Assembly (NCBI RefSeq): GCF_017498565.1
Contig: NZ_CP071794.1
Span: 1,488,001-1,552,000, forward strand
Source of the DNA: Parasphingorhabdus cellanae
GTDB taxonomy: Bacteria; Pseudomonadota; Alphaproteobacteria; Sphingomonadales; Sphingomonadaceae
Direction: 5' to 3'
DNA: 64,000 nucleotides
Position 1 is the first letter of the stretch; the number at the start of each line of letters is the position of its first letter. The position numbers were made by a program, and so were the translations under genes. The notes beneath the pieces are model-generated. The model was not told the origin of the DNA and did not search any database. It saw nothing but the letters and a program-made list of their open reading frames with translations. Of this stretch, positions 27,253 through 44,784 are shown piece by piece.

Positions 27253-27869
27253 GCCGGCAGACCTTCCATTGGAATATTGCGAGTTTCGGTATTTTTGGTC
27301 TCGGTGGCTGGTGCGATCCGCTGAATATTTTCGGTCGCTTCAAACAGTAAGCGCGCCACTTTTTCCGCATCCGGAATAGCTCTCAACATCGGTTGCGGCC
27401 GCACGAAGCGCAGCGAACGAGCATGCGGCCAAAGCATCAGATAGCCGAGACGCGGCATGCCTTTGAGGCTCAGCGCGATATTACCATGATCACCATCCAC
27501 CAGTTTCAAATTGGCGGCTTCCATCTCACTCAAGGGCAAATTAATACACTTGTTCAGCGCTACGCCAATCCGCAACACAACACGTTTGTTGGTTAGGGTA
27601 TAGATAGTTGTCCGACCCACTCCCCAAGCGAACAGCACGAACAAACCTGTGGCGGTCGCACCCAATGCGGTCATGGCAATGGCCGTTCCCGTATCGCCGC
27701 GAAATATCGCAACCGCAAAAATGACGAGAAAGTAGATGACGGTGAGTCGGATGTGCAATGCCGAGATCACCATGGCTTTCCAATCGGGAGCGTCTTGCCA
27801 GATGATATGCTCATCCTCTGGCAGCTCTTCGGGAAGTCCTCTTACCGGTTCATGATCATATTCACTCAT
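27249..27869 (-). CDS. puhB: Photosynthetic complex assembly protein PuhB
   Basis: This 206-residue inner-membrane protein has three transmembrane stretches (about 35-90). It has a bacterial PH-like domain: 'GRTTIYTLTNKRVVLRIGVA', 'INLPLSEMEAANLKLVDGDH' and 'YLMLWPHARSLRFVRPQPML'. PuhB is needed for efficient reaction-centre assembly, acting with PuhC and LhaA. It is coupled by ATGA to puhA and puhC. Confidence 0.93.
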   Translation of the reverse strand: MSEYDHEPVRGLPEELPEDEHIIWQDAPDWKAMVISALHIRLTVIYFLVIFAVAIFRGDTGTAIAMTALGATATGLFVLFAWGVGRTTIYTLTNKRVVLRIGVALNKCINLPLSEMEAANLKLVDGDHGNIALSLKGMPRLGYLMLWPHARSLRFVRPQPMLRAIPDAEKVARLLFEATENIQRIAPATETKNTETRNIPMEGLPA

Positions 27870-28639
27870 AAGATCGGCTCCTGGCGGTCTTTGTTGGCAT
27901 AGAGATAGCCGCCACCGAAATAAGCGACGACGCGCTCTTCTTCGTAGAAAGTAATCTCGTCCGCTTTGGCAGGAACCGGCGCAGCGGCAAATTGATCCGC
28001 ATTAATGGCATCAATCACGACTTGGTTCTTTTTGCCTTTCACCTTGGACATACCCATTGGTGCGAGCACTTTCTTGGCACCGGTATCGACTTCGAGATAG
28101 CGGATTTGATGCTCGGCGCGGTCAACCCAGATATCAGATACAGTGCCAGCCGTTTCACCATCTGCGCCTATCACAGCCATACCACGAGGGTCGCTATCCC
28201 GGCGATCAACCGTGATGTGCGGCGTTGTACCAATGGGAACAATCCGGTTATGTCCTTCTGCATCAAGATCGGGATGCCTGGAGCGCTCTGCCCACGAGGC
28301 TGGTCCAATGCCATCTTCAAGGGGATTTCCGGTCGGATAATAAGGCGCGCCGGGAGAGCGAAATGTCCGCTTGCCAGCCACATCGACCTTTTCGCGACCT
28401 TGTGTCGGAGTCGTCACTGTTCCGCGACCAAAAGGCATTAGAAAGGTCTTAGGCTTTCCCGTTAGCAGCGTGCCGCCATGCGTGTCGACCCGCCCCGTTG
28501 TCTCATCTTCCAACGGATAGCCTTCGCGGCGATCTTCACGACGAAGATAGAATACGAGCGCGATAAAGAACAAGACAAACGCCAAAAACACCAACTCGGT
28601 CACATCAAATGTGCCCACCAGTTTTACATCATCCATCAT
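27866..28639 (-). CDS. puhA: Photosynthetic reaction centre H subunit
   Basis: The 257-residue protein has a single N-terminal transmembrane helix ('FDVTELVFLAFVLFFIALVF') and a cytoplasmic PRC-barrel domain ('RDSDPRGMAVIGADGETAG', 'VDRAEHQIRYLEVDTGAKKV'). It caps the L/M subunits on the cytoplasmic side and shapes proton uptake to QB. ATG at 28639 is likely (28636 also possible). It precedes puhB with an ATGA overlap. Downstream of lhaA by 36 bases. Confidence 0.97.
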   Translation of the reverse strand: MMDDVKLVGTFDVTELVFLAFVLFFIALVFYLRREDRREGYPLEDETTGRVDTHGGTLLTGKPKTFLMPFGRGTVTTPTQGREKVDVAGKRTFRSPGAPYYPTGNPLEDGIGPASWAERSRHPDLDAEGHNRIVPIGTTPHITVDRRDSDPRGMAVIGADGETAGTVSDIWVDRAEHQIRYLEVDTGAKKVLAPMGMSKVKGKKNQVVIDAINADQFAAAPVPAKADEITFYEEERVVAYFGGGYLYANKDRQEPIL

Positions 28640-28675
28640 CCATTCTCCTCTCGAAACATGTTTCCGATCCCGCCG

Positions 28676-30099
28676 TTAAGTCGGGAATTCACTCAGACCA
28701 AAACTTTCCATATCATCCGTATTTTTCGGCCGACCAAGACCGATGACCGGGCCAAGCACCACCAGCGTCACCAGCAGCAACAGGATTTCCAGACAATAAA
28801 CTGTGCCATATCCGGTCGCGCGATCCGCCAATGTTGAACCCAGACCGTCTGCCATCGCGAAATAGGCCATCCCATCCCGGATCAAGCCGCCAAAGGCGAT
28901 ACCAAGACCGGCACAGCTCGCCTGCACCGCACCCCATGCTCCCAGGGCCAGGCCCTCGGAACCTTTTTGCGCCAGTCCCATCGCGGCGATCATTGTTCCC
29001 ACCGAGAATAGCCCGGTGCCGAAACCAATTATTGCGGCGCCGATAAACAGCAAAGATGCGGAACTTAGAGGCGCTGCAAAAAGCGTCATTAAAAAAGCGG
29101 CAACACCCGCAACTGCGCCAAATCCGGCAAGCCGCAAGGGATCGGAACCAGCTGAAAGACGGTTGGCGCAATAGGCAAAGGCAACCAGCGCGCCCATTGC
29201 CCAAGCGCCTGTCAGCGCAGTGGTCGAGCCCACAGAAAGCCCTAAAATCTCTCCGCCAAACGGTTCGAGCAAAGCATCCTGCATCGCGAATGCCATCGCG
29301 CCCAGTCCAATTGCGAGCAACAAACGCTTGGTGTTGGGTTGGCTTGTGAAAGCTGCCCATATGTCGGAGAATCTGGTCGGGGGCTCGCTGGACATGGTCA
29401 CCGCCTTATTACGTGCTTCCTGTTTCCAAAGCGCGATGATGTTGAGCACTATTGTAAGCGCTGCCGCGCCCTGAATTACTTGCACCAGCTTGGTCGCTGT
29501 AAAATTAACCAGCAAATTTCCAATGGTGAAGGCAGCCAGCGTCATGCCGATCAGCAGCATCACATAAAGCAGCGCCACCACCCGAGGGCGTTTGTCTTCG
29601 GATGCAATGTCGGTCGCCAGCGCAAGGCCGGCTGTCTGGGTTACATGCATGCCCGTGCCGGTGAGCAGGAATGCAAGACAACCAGCAACCAGACCAATCG
29701 CGAAGGTATCGGGCCGGGTCAGCAAGACAAGGGAAAAGGGCATGATCGCAAGACCGCCAAACTGCGTCAAAGTACCATACCAGATATATGGCACACGTCG
29801 CCAGCCAAGCACAGAACGATGCGTATCGCTGCGATGGCCGATTAAAGCCCGGAAGGGCGCAACCAAGAGCGGGATCGCGATCATCAAAGCGACAATCCAC
29901 GTGGGCGTCCGAAGCTCGACAATCATCACCCGGTTCAGGGTGCCATTGAGCAATACTACCGCAATACCAACGCTGACCTGAAACAGCGCCAACCGTAAAA
30001 TCCGGGCCAAAGGTAGGTCCGCACTGCCCGCATCTGCAAAAGGCAAAAACCGCGTTCCCACGGATTGCCAAAATGTTACAGCTGAGGGCTTTTGGTCCA

Positions 30100-30100
<1 letters not shown>
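28676..30100 (-). CDS. lhaA: LH1 assembly protein LhaA (PucC-type MFS)
   Basis: This 474-residue membrane protein has about 12 transmembrane segments and the BCH/PucC family landmarks: 'LNRVMIVELRTPTWIVALMI', 'APFRALIGHRSDTHRSVLGW' and 'GFGTGLFSVGTMIAAMGLAQ'. It promotes bacteriochlorophyll delivery or insertion into LH1 and the reaction centre. The ATG overlaps the bchM stop (TAATG). A second, shorter family member lies at 42248. Confidence 0.93.
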
Positions 30101-35272
<5,172 letters not shown>

Positions 35273-35283
<11 letters not shown>

Positions 35284-36823
35284 AATGCGCCTTTGCTTCG
35301 TAGAGGGTTTCCAACTCGATGGTGGACACACCCTGCTCGGCGGCAAATGTTTCAGTATTCCGTTTGGCTTTGCCGCGCACAAAGAACGGAATTTTTTTCA
35401 ATTCACGACTGGCATCCTCGCTCCACACCGCTTCGGTATCATTCGCGGGCGCAGCGACAGCCTCGCCCACAGCTTCAGCGGTTGGCGCGCTGTGCCCGGG
35501 ACCCAGATGCGATGGACCGGCATGATCATTAAACTCAAAATCATCGCGGAACATGGTGAGCAGATGCTCTTCAAGCCCCATGACAAGGGGATGGACCCAT
35601 TCGTCAAACAGAACGTTCGCGCCTTCAAATCCCATATGCGGTGAGAAACGGGCGGGAAAATCCTGAACATGCACCGGTGAAGAGATCACGGCGCAACCGA
35701 CACCGAGCCGCTTTGCGATGTGACGTTCCATCTGCGTGCCCAGCACGAGCTCCACTTGCGCGTCCGCTATGGCTTTTTCGACGACGAGATGATCGTCGGT
35801 GATCAGCGGCTCGACACCATAGAGTTTGGCCGCTGCCCGAACATCGCGCGCATATTCACGGTTGTAGCAACCAAGGCCGACAACTTTAAAGCCCAGCTCT
35901 TCGCTGGCAACGCGGGCGGCAGCCACCGCATGCGTGCCGTCACCAAAGATAAAAACTCGCTTGCCGGTCAGATAGTTGGAGTCAATGGAACGGCTCCACC
36001 AGGACAGGTGAGACAAGCCATCCGCCAACATTGGTTCAGGATCAACCCCGGCTAGTGCGGCCACTTCGCCAACAAAGTCCCGCGTCGCGCCAACGCCAAT
36101 GGGCACAGTGCGCACGGCTTGCTGTCCAAATTCGCGCTTCAGATAGTCCGCAGCCAAATCTCCTGTTTCTGGATACAGCACAATGTTAAAATCAGCCTCG
36201 CCAAGACGAGCAATATCAGCCGCACTAGCACCCAGCGGTGCGGTCACATTCACATCAATGCCCATGTTGTCGAGCAAGCGGGTAATTTCGATAATGTCGT
36301 CGCGGTGCCGAAAGCCTAAAGCCGTTGGCCCAAGCAGATTTACCAATGGACGGCGACCATTCCTATCGGACGGACGACGGCTCTTGTCCGAAAGCTTGCG
36401 AACAATCTGATAGAAAGTCTCTGCCGCGCCCCAATGTTCTTTGCGCTGATAGCTGGGCAGCTCAAGCGGAATCACCGGAATAGGTAGACCCATATTTTCG
36501 ACCAAGCCTGCTGGATCGTCCTGGATGAGTTCAGCCGTACAGGACGCGCCCACCAGCATTGCATCGGGGTTAAAACGCTCCACAGTATCAAGCGCCGCGG
36601 TCTGGAATAGCTGCGAGGTATCCTTGCCGAGATCCCGCGCTTGGAATGTCGTGTAAGTAACCGGTGGACGTTTACCGCGTCGCTCAATCATAGTGAATAG
36701 CAGGTCAGCGTAAGTATCGCCTTGTGGCGAATGTAGCAGATAGTGAATGCCTTCCATCGCCGTGGCAACCCGCATCGCTCCAACATGGGGCGGGCCTTCA
36801 TATGTCCAGACGGAAAGCTGCAT
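35273..36823 (-). CDS. bchB: Light-independent protochlorophyllide reductase, B protein
   Basis: The 516-residue protein is a NifK-like catalytic subunit. Visible features are '[20 protein letters not shown]', '[20 protein letters not shown]', '[21 protein letters not shown]' and a C-terminal protein-binding domain with '[20 protein letters not shown]'. It binds protochlorophyllide with BchN and receives electrons from BchL. It lies 3 bases downstream of bchN. Confidence 0.96.
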
Positions 36824-36826
36824 CTG

Positions 36827-38706
<1,880 letters not shown>

Positions 38707-38716
38707 GTTTTTTAGA

Positions 38717-38734
38717 CGTCCATTTTAATTGACA
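38717..38734 (-). promoter_or_regulatory. Imperfect PpsR-type box upstream of bchF
   Basis: On the plus strand CGT-N12-ACA lies 11 bases upstream of the bchF TTG and 118 bases before ppaA. The first half-site has C in place of T. A wider TGTCAA (38701-38706) / TTGACA (38729-38734) inverted repeat surrounds it. PpsR/CrtJ boxes are TGT-N12-ACA; this one-mismatch copy may be functional or degenerate. Confidence 0.4.
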
Positions 38735-38851
38735 CTGAGTAGATTGTCAGATACTTATTTTTTTGACATAGTAAGCGACTCGTAGAGGTGTAAAAACATC
38801 CGACGGTTCGAGCACTATTAGGTGCCGGAGAGACTTTAGGAGAGTCTGACC

Positions 38852-39810
38852 ATGGCTACGGTTTTTGGATTGACGGAGCTTCGATCAAAACTCGATGATT
38901 GGCGTTCAAACTGGAAGATTACCCCTGGGACTGAACCTGAAAATTCGGATTCAGACAGTCTAGAGCAAAATGAGGAAAACAGAGATTCTCATGCAGCAAA
39001 TGACCTGTCTCTTTTGATCCAAAATCTGGTCATACCCAAGTTGATAGCGGATTCCCAAGACCCAGACCGCTCATTTTCTGAGCTAATGTCGTCTCAAGTT
39101 TCATCCACAGATACCGCTGATAATATACATGCAATTTCGGCGACTGACGTTGAAGATTTTACACAGTTATCTGTCAAGGCAGATGCCCGCGCTTTAATGG
39201 GTTTTGTTGATCAACATATTAATGACGGCAGTTCAATAGATTCAATTTTCGTAGATTTGCTAGCACCGTCAGCACGCAGGCTCGGTGAATATTGGGAAGA
39301 CGATCAAGGCGATTTTGTCGATGTGACAATGGGCCTTTGGCGTATCCAAGAGATATTAAGGGAACTGACTTTGCGCTTCCCGCCGCCGTCTGTCGCAGGT
39401 TTCGGGCAACGGTCTGCCCTCTTCTCGACGATGCCGGGGAGCAGCACAGCCTTGGCACACTGATGATCGCTGAATGTTTCTACCGCGCCGGCTGGGATGC
39501 CGACATTTTAATTGAACCCACACAATCGGAATTGATCGGAAAATTTGCCGATCGCCATTATGACCTCATCGGATTGACCATTAGTCGCGACTGCCCTAAG
39601 GCGACCTTGACCAATCTGGTCAATGCCATTCGATCGGTATCAAACAACCCCGGAGCCCGCATAATGATGGGCGGTCGGCTTATTAACGAGAAACCTGAAC
39701 TAGTTGAAGAATGCGGAGCGGATGCAACCGCACAAGACGCGCCAAGCGCAGTTTTGCTGGCGGACTCCATTATTCCTGTCAAAGCAAATATATTTGACGG
39801 TTCGGCATAA
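38852..39810 (+). pseudogene. ppaA: PpaA/AerR-like cobalamin-binding (SCHIC) regulator, one-base frameshift
   Basis: An N-terminal part (38852 to about 39439; 'DQHINDGSSIDSIFVDLLAP') and a C-terminal part in frame +1 ('EQHSLGTLMIAECFYRAGWD' ... 'GARIMMGGRLINEKPELVEE') together form one protein of about 319 residues with a B12-binding SCHIC domain. The join falls at a G run, 39436-39439: one more G would restore 'STMPGEQHSLG'. PpaA/AerR antagonise or assist PpsR in response to light and cobalamin. As read, the product is truncated after 203 codons. It lies just upstream of ppsR, the normal place for it. Confidence 0.85.
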
Positions 39811-39826
39811 ATGATTGTGAAGCGGA

Positions 39827-41242
39827 ATGAATATCCATCAACCTAACGATCAATTGATCCCTTTTAACGACCCCGATGCGATATTCGAAGGCTTTACCAA
39901 AGACGATTTAATCCAATTGGCTTATTGTTCTGGCGACTTTATGCTCGCCATTGATGAAAACCATATTATTTGTGATGTCGCCATTAATTCTGGCGATCAT
40001 AGCTTGGCATATCAATGGATTGGCCAAAAATGGGCGGACACTGTCACCATCGAGAGCGTCCCCAAAATTGAGCAAATGCTGGATGACGACCAGACCGGAC
40101 TTCAAGAATGGCGACAGGTCAATTATGCGCATGATGACGGCGACATTCCCGTCAAATATAAATTGATCAAACCTGAAAAGAAAAATACCCTGTTTGCAAT
40201 CGGTCGCGATATGCGTGCCGTTTCGGCCCTTCAACAGCGACTGCTGAAAACGCAGCAATCCATGGAGCGGGACTATCTCAACCTTCGTCAGACAGAGACC
40301 CGCTACCGGTTGCTGTTCGACAATATTTCCTACCCGGTCATGATTGCCGCCACTGACACGCGCCAAATCCAGCAGGCCAATCGCGCCTGTTATAATCTTT
40401 TCGGTGTTGCACCGGGTTCACTGGAAAAATTGGATTACCTGGAACTTGTTCAGGAGGGCGATCGCAATAAAGTCATCGCCTATCTAGGCGCGATCTCGGT
40501 GAGCACATCGACGGCTCCGGTGGCGGTCAATTTATTGGGGCGCTCTGATCCCGTAAAAATCAACGCATCTCCATTCCGACAATCCGGGCGGGACTATCTG
40601 CTGTTAAATATTGATGACGGTGAACATGATGTGCCGGGCAAGACGTCCGATCAATATGTACTCGATGCTGTTGAACAGATGCCTGATGCCTTCGTTCTGA
40701 CTGACGACAATCAGAATATCATCGTCGCAAATGGTGCTTTTTCCGAGCTGGTTCAGGCGAGTTCGATTGAACAGCTTATCGGTGTTTCGCTTAACCGTTT
40801 CATCGGACGCCCCGATGTAGACCTTGGTTTGCTTAGAAAGCAGCTAAAGGATCATCAAAATGTTCGCAATTTTAGCTCGATTGTCAATGATCTAAATGGC
40901 GGCCAAGAGCCGGTTGAGATTTCGGCCATCATGATCGAACGCGACAAGAGCCTCTTCGGCTATTCTGTGCGCAGTGTCGGCAGGCGCGAACGTGATCTGC
41001 CGCGCGAGAGCAATGAGCTTCCGCGCTCGGTTGATCAGCTGACCGACCTGGTCGGACGCAAACCGCTTAAAGAAATTGTCCGTGAAAGCACCGACCTGAT
41101 CGAACGTATGTGCATCGAAGCGGCGTTGGTACATACATCAGACAATCGTGCCTCGGCCGCCGAAATTCTAGGGCTGAGCCGCCAAAGTCTTTACTCAAAA
41201 CTACACCGTCACGGGCTTGGCAATCTGCAAGGTAAAGACTGA
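39827..41242 (+). CDS. ppsR: Transcriptional regulator PpsR/CrtJ
   Basis: The 471-residue protein has an N-terminal PAS-like domain (about 20-135), a coiled Q-linker (about 135-155, 'QQRLLKTQQSMERDYLNLRQ'), two PAS domains (about 156-260 and 280-390) and a C-terminal Fis-type HTH ('NRASAAEILGLSRQSLYSKL'). The Cys before the HTH ('ERMCIEAAL', about residue 429) corresponds to the redox-responsive Cys of CrtJ. It represses bch, crt and puc/puf-type genes by binding TGT-N12-ACA. ATG 39827 is 17 bases after ppaA. Confidence 0.95.
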   Translation: MNIHQPNDQLIPFNDPDAIFEGFTKDDLIQLAYCSGDFMLAIDENHIICDVAINSGDHSLAYQWIGQKWADTVTIESVPKIEQMLDDDQTGLQEWRQVNYAHDDGDIPVKYKLIKPEKKNTLFAIGRDMRAVSALQQRLLKTQQSMERDYLNLRQTETRYRLLFDNISYPVMIAATDTRQIQQANRACYNLFGVAPGSLEKLDYLELVQEGDRNKVIAYLGAISVSTSTAPVAVNLLGRSDPVKINASPFRQSGRDYLLLNIDDGEHDVPGKTSDQYVLDAVEQMPDAFVLTDDNQNIIVANGAFSELVQASSIEQLIGVSLNRFIGRPDVDLGLLRKQLKDHQNVRNFSSIVNDLNGGQEPVEISAIMIERDKSLFGYSVRSVGRRERDLPRESNELPRSVDQLTDLVGRKPLKEIVRESTDLIERMCIEAALVHTSDNRASAAEILGLSRQSLYSKLHRHGLGNLQGKD

Positions 41243-41297
41243 TAAAAGGCCTCGCACAAAATAGCCAATAAGTGACTATATATATGGACTAATTATA

Positions 41298-41315
41298 TGT
41301 CCAAATAATTTGACA
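41298..41315. promoter_or_regulatory. Perfect PpsR box upstream of bchG
   Basis: TGT (41298-41300), twelve bases, ACA (41313-41315), inside an AT-rich patch 31 bases before the bchG ATG. This is the exact TGT-N12-ACA consensus. It suggests that PpsR, the gene just upstream, represses bchG-bchP-tspO. Confidence 0.8.
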
Positions 41316-41345
41316 CATTGCTGATGGTGGCATAGCTTATGAGCC

Positions 41346-42248
41346 ATGTCAGAATCGACCCTTTCGAAGAGTTTTTCGCGGCCTCCCGCACTGAAAGACG
41401 TGGTCGAACTCACCAAGCCGGTAACTTGGTTCCCACCAATGTGGGCCTTCATGTGCGGCGTGGTATCATCGGGTGTTTCAATAGCTGAAAATTGGGTTTT
41501 CCTGACTGTGGGGATATTGCTTACTGGACCGATTGTCTGTGGTACCAGCCAAGTAATCAATGACTGGTGCGATCGCCATGTCGATGCGATTAACGAGCCA
41601 GATCGACCCATTCCCTCTGGAAGAATTCCCGGCAAATGGGGTGTATGGATTGCTCTTCTTGGAACCGCTATATCGCTAACCGTTGGCGCTGCGCTCGGAC
41701 CGTGGGTATTTATCGCTACCTGCGTCGCGCTGTTTTTTGGCTGGGCTTACAGCGCCCCCCCTTTACGCCTGAAGCGCAGCGGTTGGTGGGGGCCGGCGGC
41801 TTGCGCATTAAGCTATGAAGGCCTTTCATGGTTTACCGGCGCCACTGTGATGATCGGCGGATTACCCGGCACCAATATCATAACCATACTCTTACTTTAT
41901 AGCGCAGGTGCCCATGGCATTATGACGCTTAACGATTTTAAAGCGGTTGAAGGAGACCGCGAAATGGGTTTGCGGTCGCTGCCCGTTACCATGGGCGTGC
42001 GTAACGCTGCTCTTTTTGCATGCGCGACTATGGCTCTGGCCCAGGTCGCGGTCATCACCCTGTTAGCGATCCAAGACTTCCGACTTTCGGCGATTATAGT
42101 CACGCTCTTTTTGATCGTTCAACTCGGCTTGATGGTCCGTCTATTGCGAGACCCAAGCAAATTTGCGCCTTGGTATAACGCAACCGGTATCTTGCTCTAC
42201 GTATTCGGGATGCTCGCGGCGGCTCTGGGATTGGGAGGATATATTTAA
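41346..42248 (+). CDS. bchG: Bacteriochlorophyll synthase
   Basis: The 300-residue UbiA-type prenyltransferase has about nine transmembrane segments. Its prenyl-diphosphate/Mg motifs are 'NDWCDRHVDAINEPDRPIPSG' read in two halves, N-D-W-C-D-R-H-V-D (about residue 71) and 'DRPIPSGRIPG'; the second motif is 'NDFKAVEGDREMGLRSLPV'. It esterifies bacteriochlorophyllide a with geranylgeranyl (then reduced by BchP). The TAA stop overlaps the ATG of the next gene. Confidence 0.96.
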   Translation: MSESTLSKSFSRPPALKDVVELTKPVTWFPPMWAFMCGVVSSGVSIAENWVFLTVGILLTGPIVCGTSQVINDWCDRHVDAINEPDRPIPSGRIPGKWGVWIALLGTAISLTVGAALGPWVFIATCVALFFGWAYSAPPLRLKRSGWWGPAACALSYEGLSWFTGATVMIGGLPGTNIITILLLYSAGAHGIMTLNDFKAVEGDREMGLRSLPVTMGVRNAALFACATMALAQVAVITLLAIQDFRLSAIIVTLFLIVQLGLMVRLLRDPSKFAPWYNATGILLYVFGMLAAALGLGGYI

Positions 42249-43591
42249 TGGCAACGGTTTTGGCTGAAAGAGACATGACGCAGGCCAACGGCTTGAGCTG
42301 GTTTGGTATCATTAGGCTTGGCACGGTTCAGGCGGCTATCGGCGCTATCGTGATGCTCGCGACATCCTTGCTAAACAGAGTCATGGTCGTTGAATATTCC
42401 ATAGCTGCCGCTATCCCGGCGGCATTGGTGGCTTGGCATTACGCCGTGCAATTAAGCCGGCCTCTATGGGGTCATAAGTCGGACCAGACCGCCCGGCGGA
42501 CGCCTTGGATTGTTGGCGGAATGGGTATTTTGGCGCTCGGTGCAGTTCTGGCTGTGGACGCGACAATCATGATGGCCAACCCAGGCGTTGGCGCATTTCT
42601 GCTCGCAATTGTCAGCTTTACGATGATAGGTTTAGGCGTCGGCGTTTCAGGGACGGCCCTGCTCGCCTTGCTGGCCTCGCGCGTATCGGTCGAAAGAAAA
42701 CCCGCCGCTGCAGCAATAAGCTGGACAATGATGGTCGCTGGAATCGTTATCGCTGCCGGTGTTTCGGGTGCCTATCTGGATCCCTTTACCGCGCCCCGTC
42801 TCGCCATTGTTTCCAGCTTTGTCGCACTTATTGCCTTTTGTCTGGCGATGCTGGCGCTCAAGGGACTTGAGGACAAGAACCCTGTGGTGGCGCGTCCACA
42901 GGCTGATCAGCAATCGGCAAGTTTTCCCGATGTCCTGAAAGATATCTGGCAAGATAAGGAAGCGCGGCGGTTCACCTATTTCGTTTTTATCTCAATGCTC
43001 GCCTACAGCATGCAGGACCTGATCATGGAACCATTTGCTGGCTTTCTATTTGAAATGACACCTGGACAATCGACCCAACTCTCCAGCCTGCAGCATAGCG
43101 GCATATTGCTTGGCATGCTGTTATCAGGGGTTGGCGGCAGTCTTTACACAAAACGTTTTGGTCAGAACCTCAAGCTATGGATAGTTCTCGGCTGTCTAGG
43201 CTCGGCAGTGATGCTGGCTGGGCTTTCCATCGCAGCCACCACGGGCGCCACATGGCCACTGAAAGCCAACGTCTTCGGGCTCGGCGTCGCCAACGGTGTT
43301 TTCGCCGTGGCTGCGGTCAGTGCCATGCTTGGACTGGCCAGCAAAGGTGTCGCATCCGGTGAAGGAGCTCGCATGGGTGTCTGGGGAGCATCACAGGCAA
43401 TTGCGTTCGGGACCGGCGGTCTGACAGGCGCGATTATAGTGGATCAATTGCGCGCATTTACTGGTGAAGATGTCACCGCATTCCAGATTGTCTTCGGCGT
43501 CGAGGCAATCATGTTCATCCTTGCGGCTCTCGTCGCTACGGGAACAAAGATCGCACGCCCGAACCAATCGAGAGAGGCAATGGAGATATGA
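42248..43591 (+). CDS. PucC-type MFS protein next to bchG-bchP
   Basis: This 447-residue protein has about 12 transmembrane segments and belongs to the same BCH/PucC family as LhaA: 'LLNRVMVVEYSIAAAIPAAL' and 'LSRPLWGHKSDQTARRTPWI'. It corresponds to the orf428/bch2 position between bchG and bchP in Rhodobacter. A role in handing over bacteriochlorophyll or in antenna assembly is inferred. It overlaps bchG (TAATG) and bchP (ATGA). Confidence 0.88.
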   Translation: MATVLAERDMTQANGLSWFGIIRLGTVQAAIGAIVMLATSLLNRVMVVEYSIAAAIPAALVAWHYAVQLSRPLWGHKSDQTARRTPWIVGGMGILALGAVLAVDATIMMANPGVGAFLLAIVSFTMIGLGVGVSGTALLALLASRVSVERKPAAAAISWTMMVAGIVIAAGVSGAYLDPFTAPRLAIVSSFVALIAFCLAMLALKGLEDKNPVVARPQADQQSASFPDVLKDIWQDKEARRFTYFVFISMLAYSMQDLIMEPFAGFLFEMTPGQSTQLSSLQHSGILLGMLLSGVGGSLYTKRFGQNLKLWIVLGCLGSAVMLAGLSIAATTGATWPLKANVFGLGVANGVFAVAAVSAMLGLASKGVASGEGARMGVWGASQAIAFGTGGLTGAIIVDQLRAFTGEDVTAFQIVFGVEAIMFILAALVATGTKIARPNQSREAMEI

Positions 43592-44784
43592 CCCAGGAAG
43601 CAGAATATGATGTCGTCGTGGTTGGCGGAGGACCGTCCGGTGCAACCGCGGCCCATGACCTGGCCTGCGAAGGCTATAAAGTGATGCTGCTCGACAAAGC
43701 GGGGCGGATCAAACCTTGCGGTGGCGCTATCCCGCCGCGGCTGCTCAAGGACTTTGATATCCCGCATAACCTGTTAGTGGCGCACGCGCATTCCGCGCGG
43801 ATCATCGCGCCATCCAATAAGAAGGTCACCATGCCGGTTGGCGATGGCTTTGTTGGCATGGTTGATCGGGACGAGTTTGACGAATGGTTGCGCAATCGGG
43901 CGAACGAGGCGGGTGCCCACCGTGTCACCGGGCGCTGCGAAAAAGTAGAGGATAAACAATTCGGGCTGGCAATAGTCTCCTTCCGTAGCGGCCGTGGTGC
44001 GGACCTGCAAACGGTCACAACCAAGGCTGTCATTGGCGCAGATGGTGCCCGATCAAAAGTAGCACAGCAATGCCTGAAAAATGCTGAACGTGTTCCTTGC
44101 GTCTATGCCTATCACGAAGTGGTAAAAGTCCCTGAAAAGGTCGACGCAGATTATGAAGAAGATCGCTGCGACGTCTATTATCAAGGCCATTTATCGCCTG
44201 ATTTTTATGCATGGGTATTCCCGCATGGCAAACATATGAGCATTGGCCTGGGCAGCGCGAACAAGGGCTTCCCCTTACGCGAAACGACCCGCATGATGCG
44301 CGAACAGACCGGTTTTTCACATTGGGAAACTGTGCGCAAAGAAGGTGCGCCGATACCGCTCAAGCCATTAAAACGCTGGGATAATGGTAAAAATGTCGTC
44401 GTGGCTGGCGATGCGGCTGGCGTTGTTGCACCCTCTTCAGGTGAAGGCATTTATTACGCCATGACCGCTGGACGCATGAGTGCCACCGCGGTCAGTCAAT
44501 TCCTGCAAACCGGAGATGCCAAGGCACTGAAGCTAGCCCGCAAAAGCTTTATGAAGGCCCACGGCAAGGTATTCTGGATCCTCGGTATCATGCAATATTT
44601 CTGGTACAAGAATGACAAACGGCGCGAACGCTTTGTCAAAATGTGCGATGATCCAGACGTCCAGCGCTTGACTTGGGAAGCATATATGAACAAGGAACTA
44701 GTCAAGCGAGATCCAATGGCGCATGTCAAAATCTTCTTTAAGGATCTCGGACACTTATTTGGATTGAAAGCCGTAGAGAGATGA
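43588..44784 (+). CDS. bchP: Geranylgeranyl reductase
   Basis: The 398-residue FAD/NADPH-dependent enzyme has the N-terminal dinucleotide motif 'YDVVVVGGGPSGATAAHDL' and 'IKPCGGAIPPRLLKDF', and a C-terminal FAD motif 'NVVVAGDAAGVVAPSSGEGI'. It reduces the geranylgeranyl tail of bacteriochlorophyll to phytyl. It overlaps both the PucC-like gene and tspO by ATGA. Confidence 0.95.
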   Translation: MTQEAEYDVVVVGGGPSGATAAHDLACEGYKVMLLDKAGRIKPCGGAIPPRLLKDFDIPHNLLVAHAHSARIIAPSNKKVTMPVGDGFVGMVDRDEFDEWLRNRANEAGAHRVTGRCEKVEDKQFGLAIVSFRSGRGADLQTVTTKAVIGADGARSKVAQQCLKNAERVPCVYAYHEVVKVPEKVDADYEEDRCDVYYQGHLSPDFYAWVFPHGKHMSIGLGSANKGFPLRETTRMMREQTGFSHWETVRKEGAPIPLKPLKRWDNGKNVVVAGDAAGVVAPSSGEGIYYAMTAGRMSATAVSQFLQTGDAKALKLARKSFMKAHGKVFWILGIMQYFWYKNDKRRERFVKMCDDPDVQRLTWEAYMNKELVKRDPMAHVKIFFKDLGHLFGLKAVER

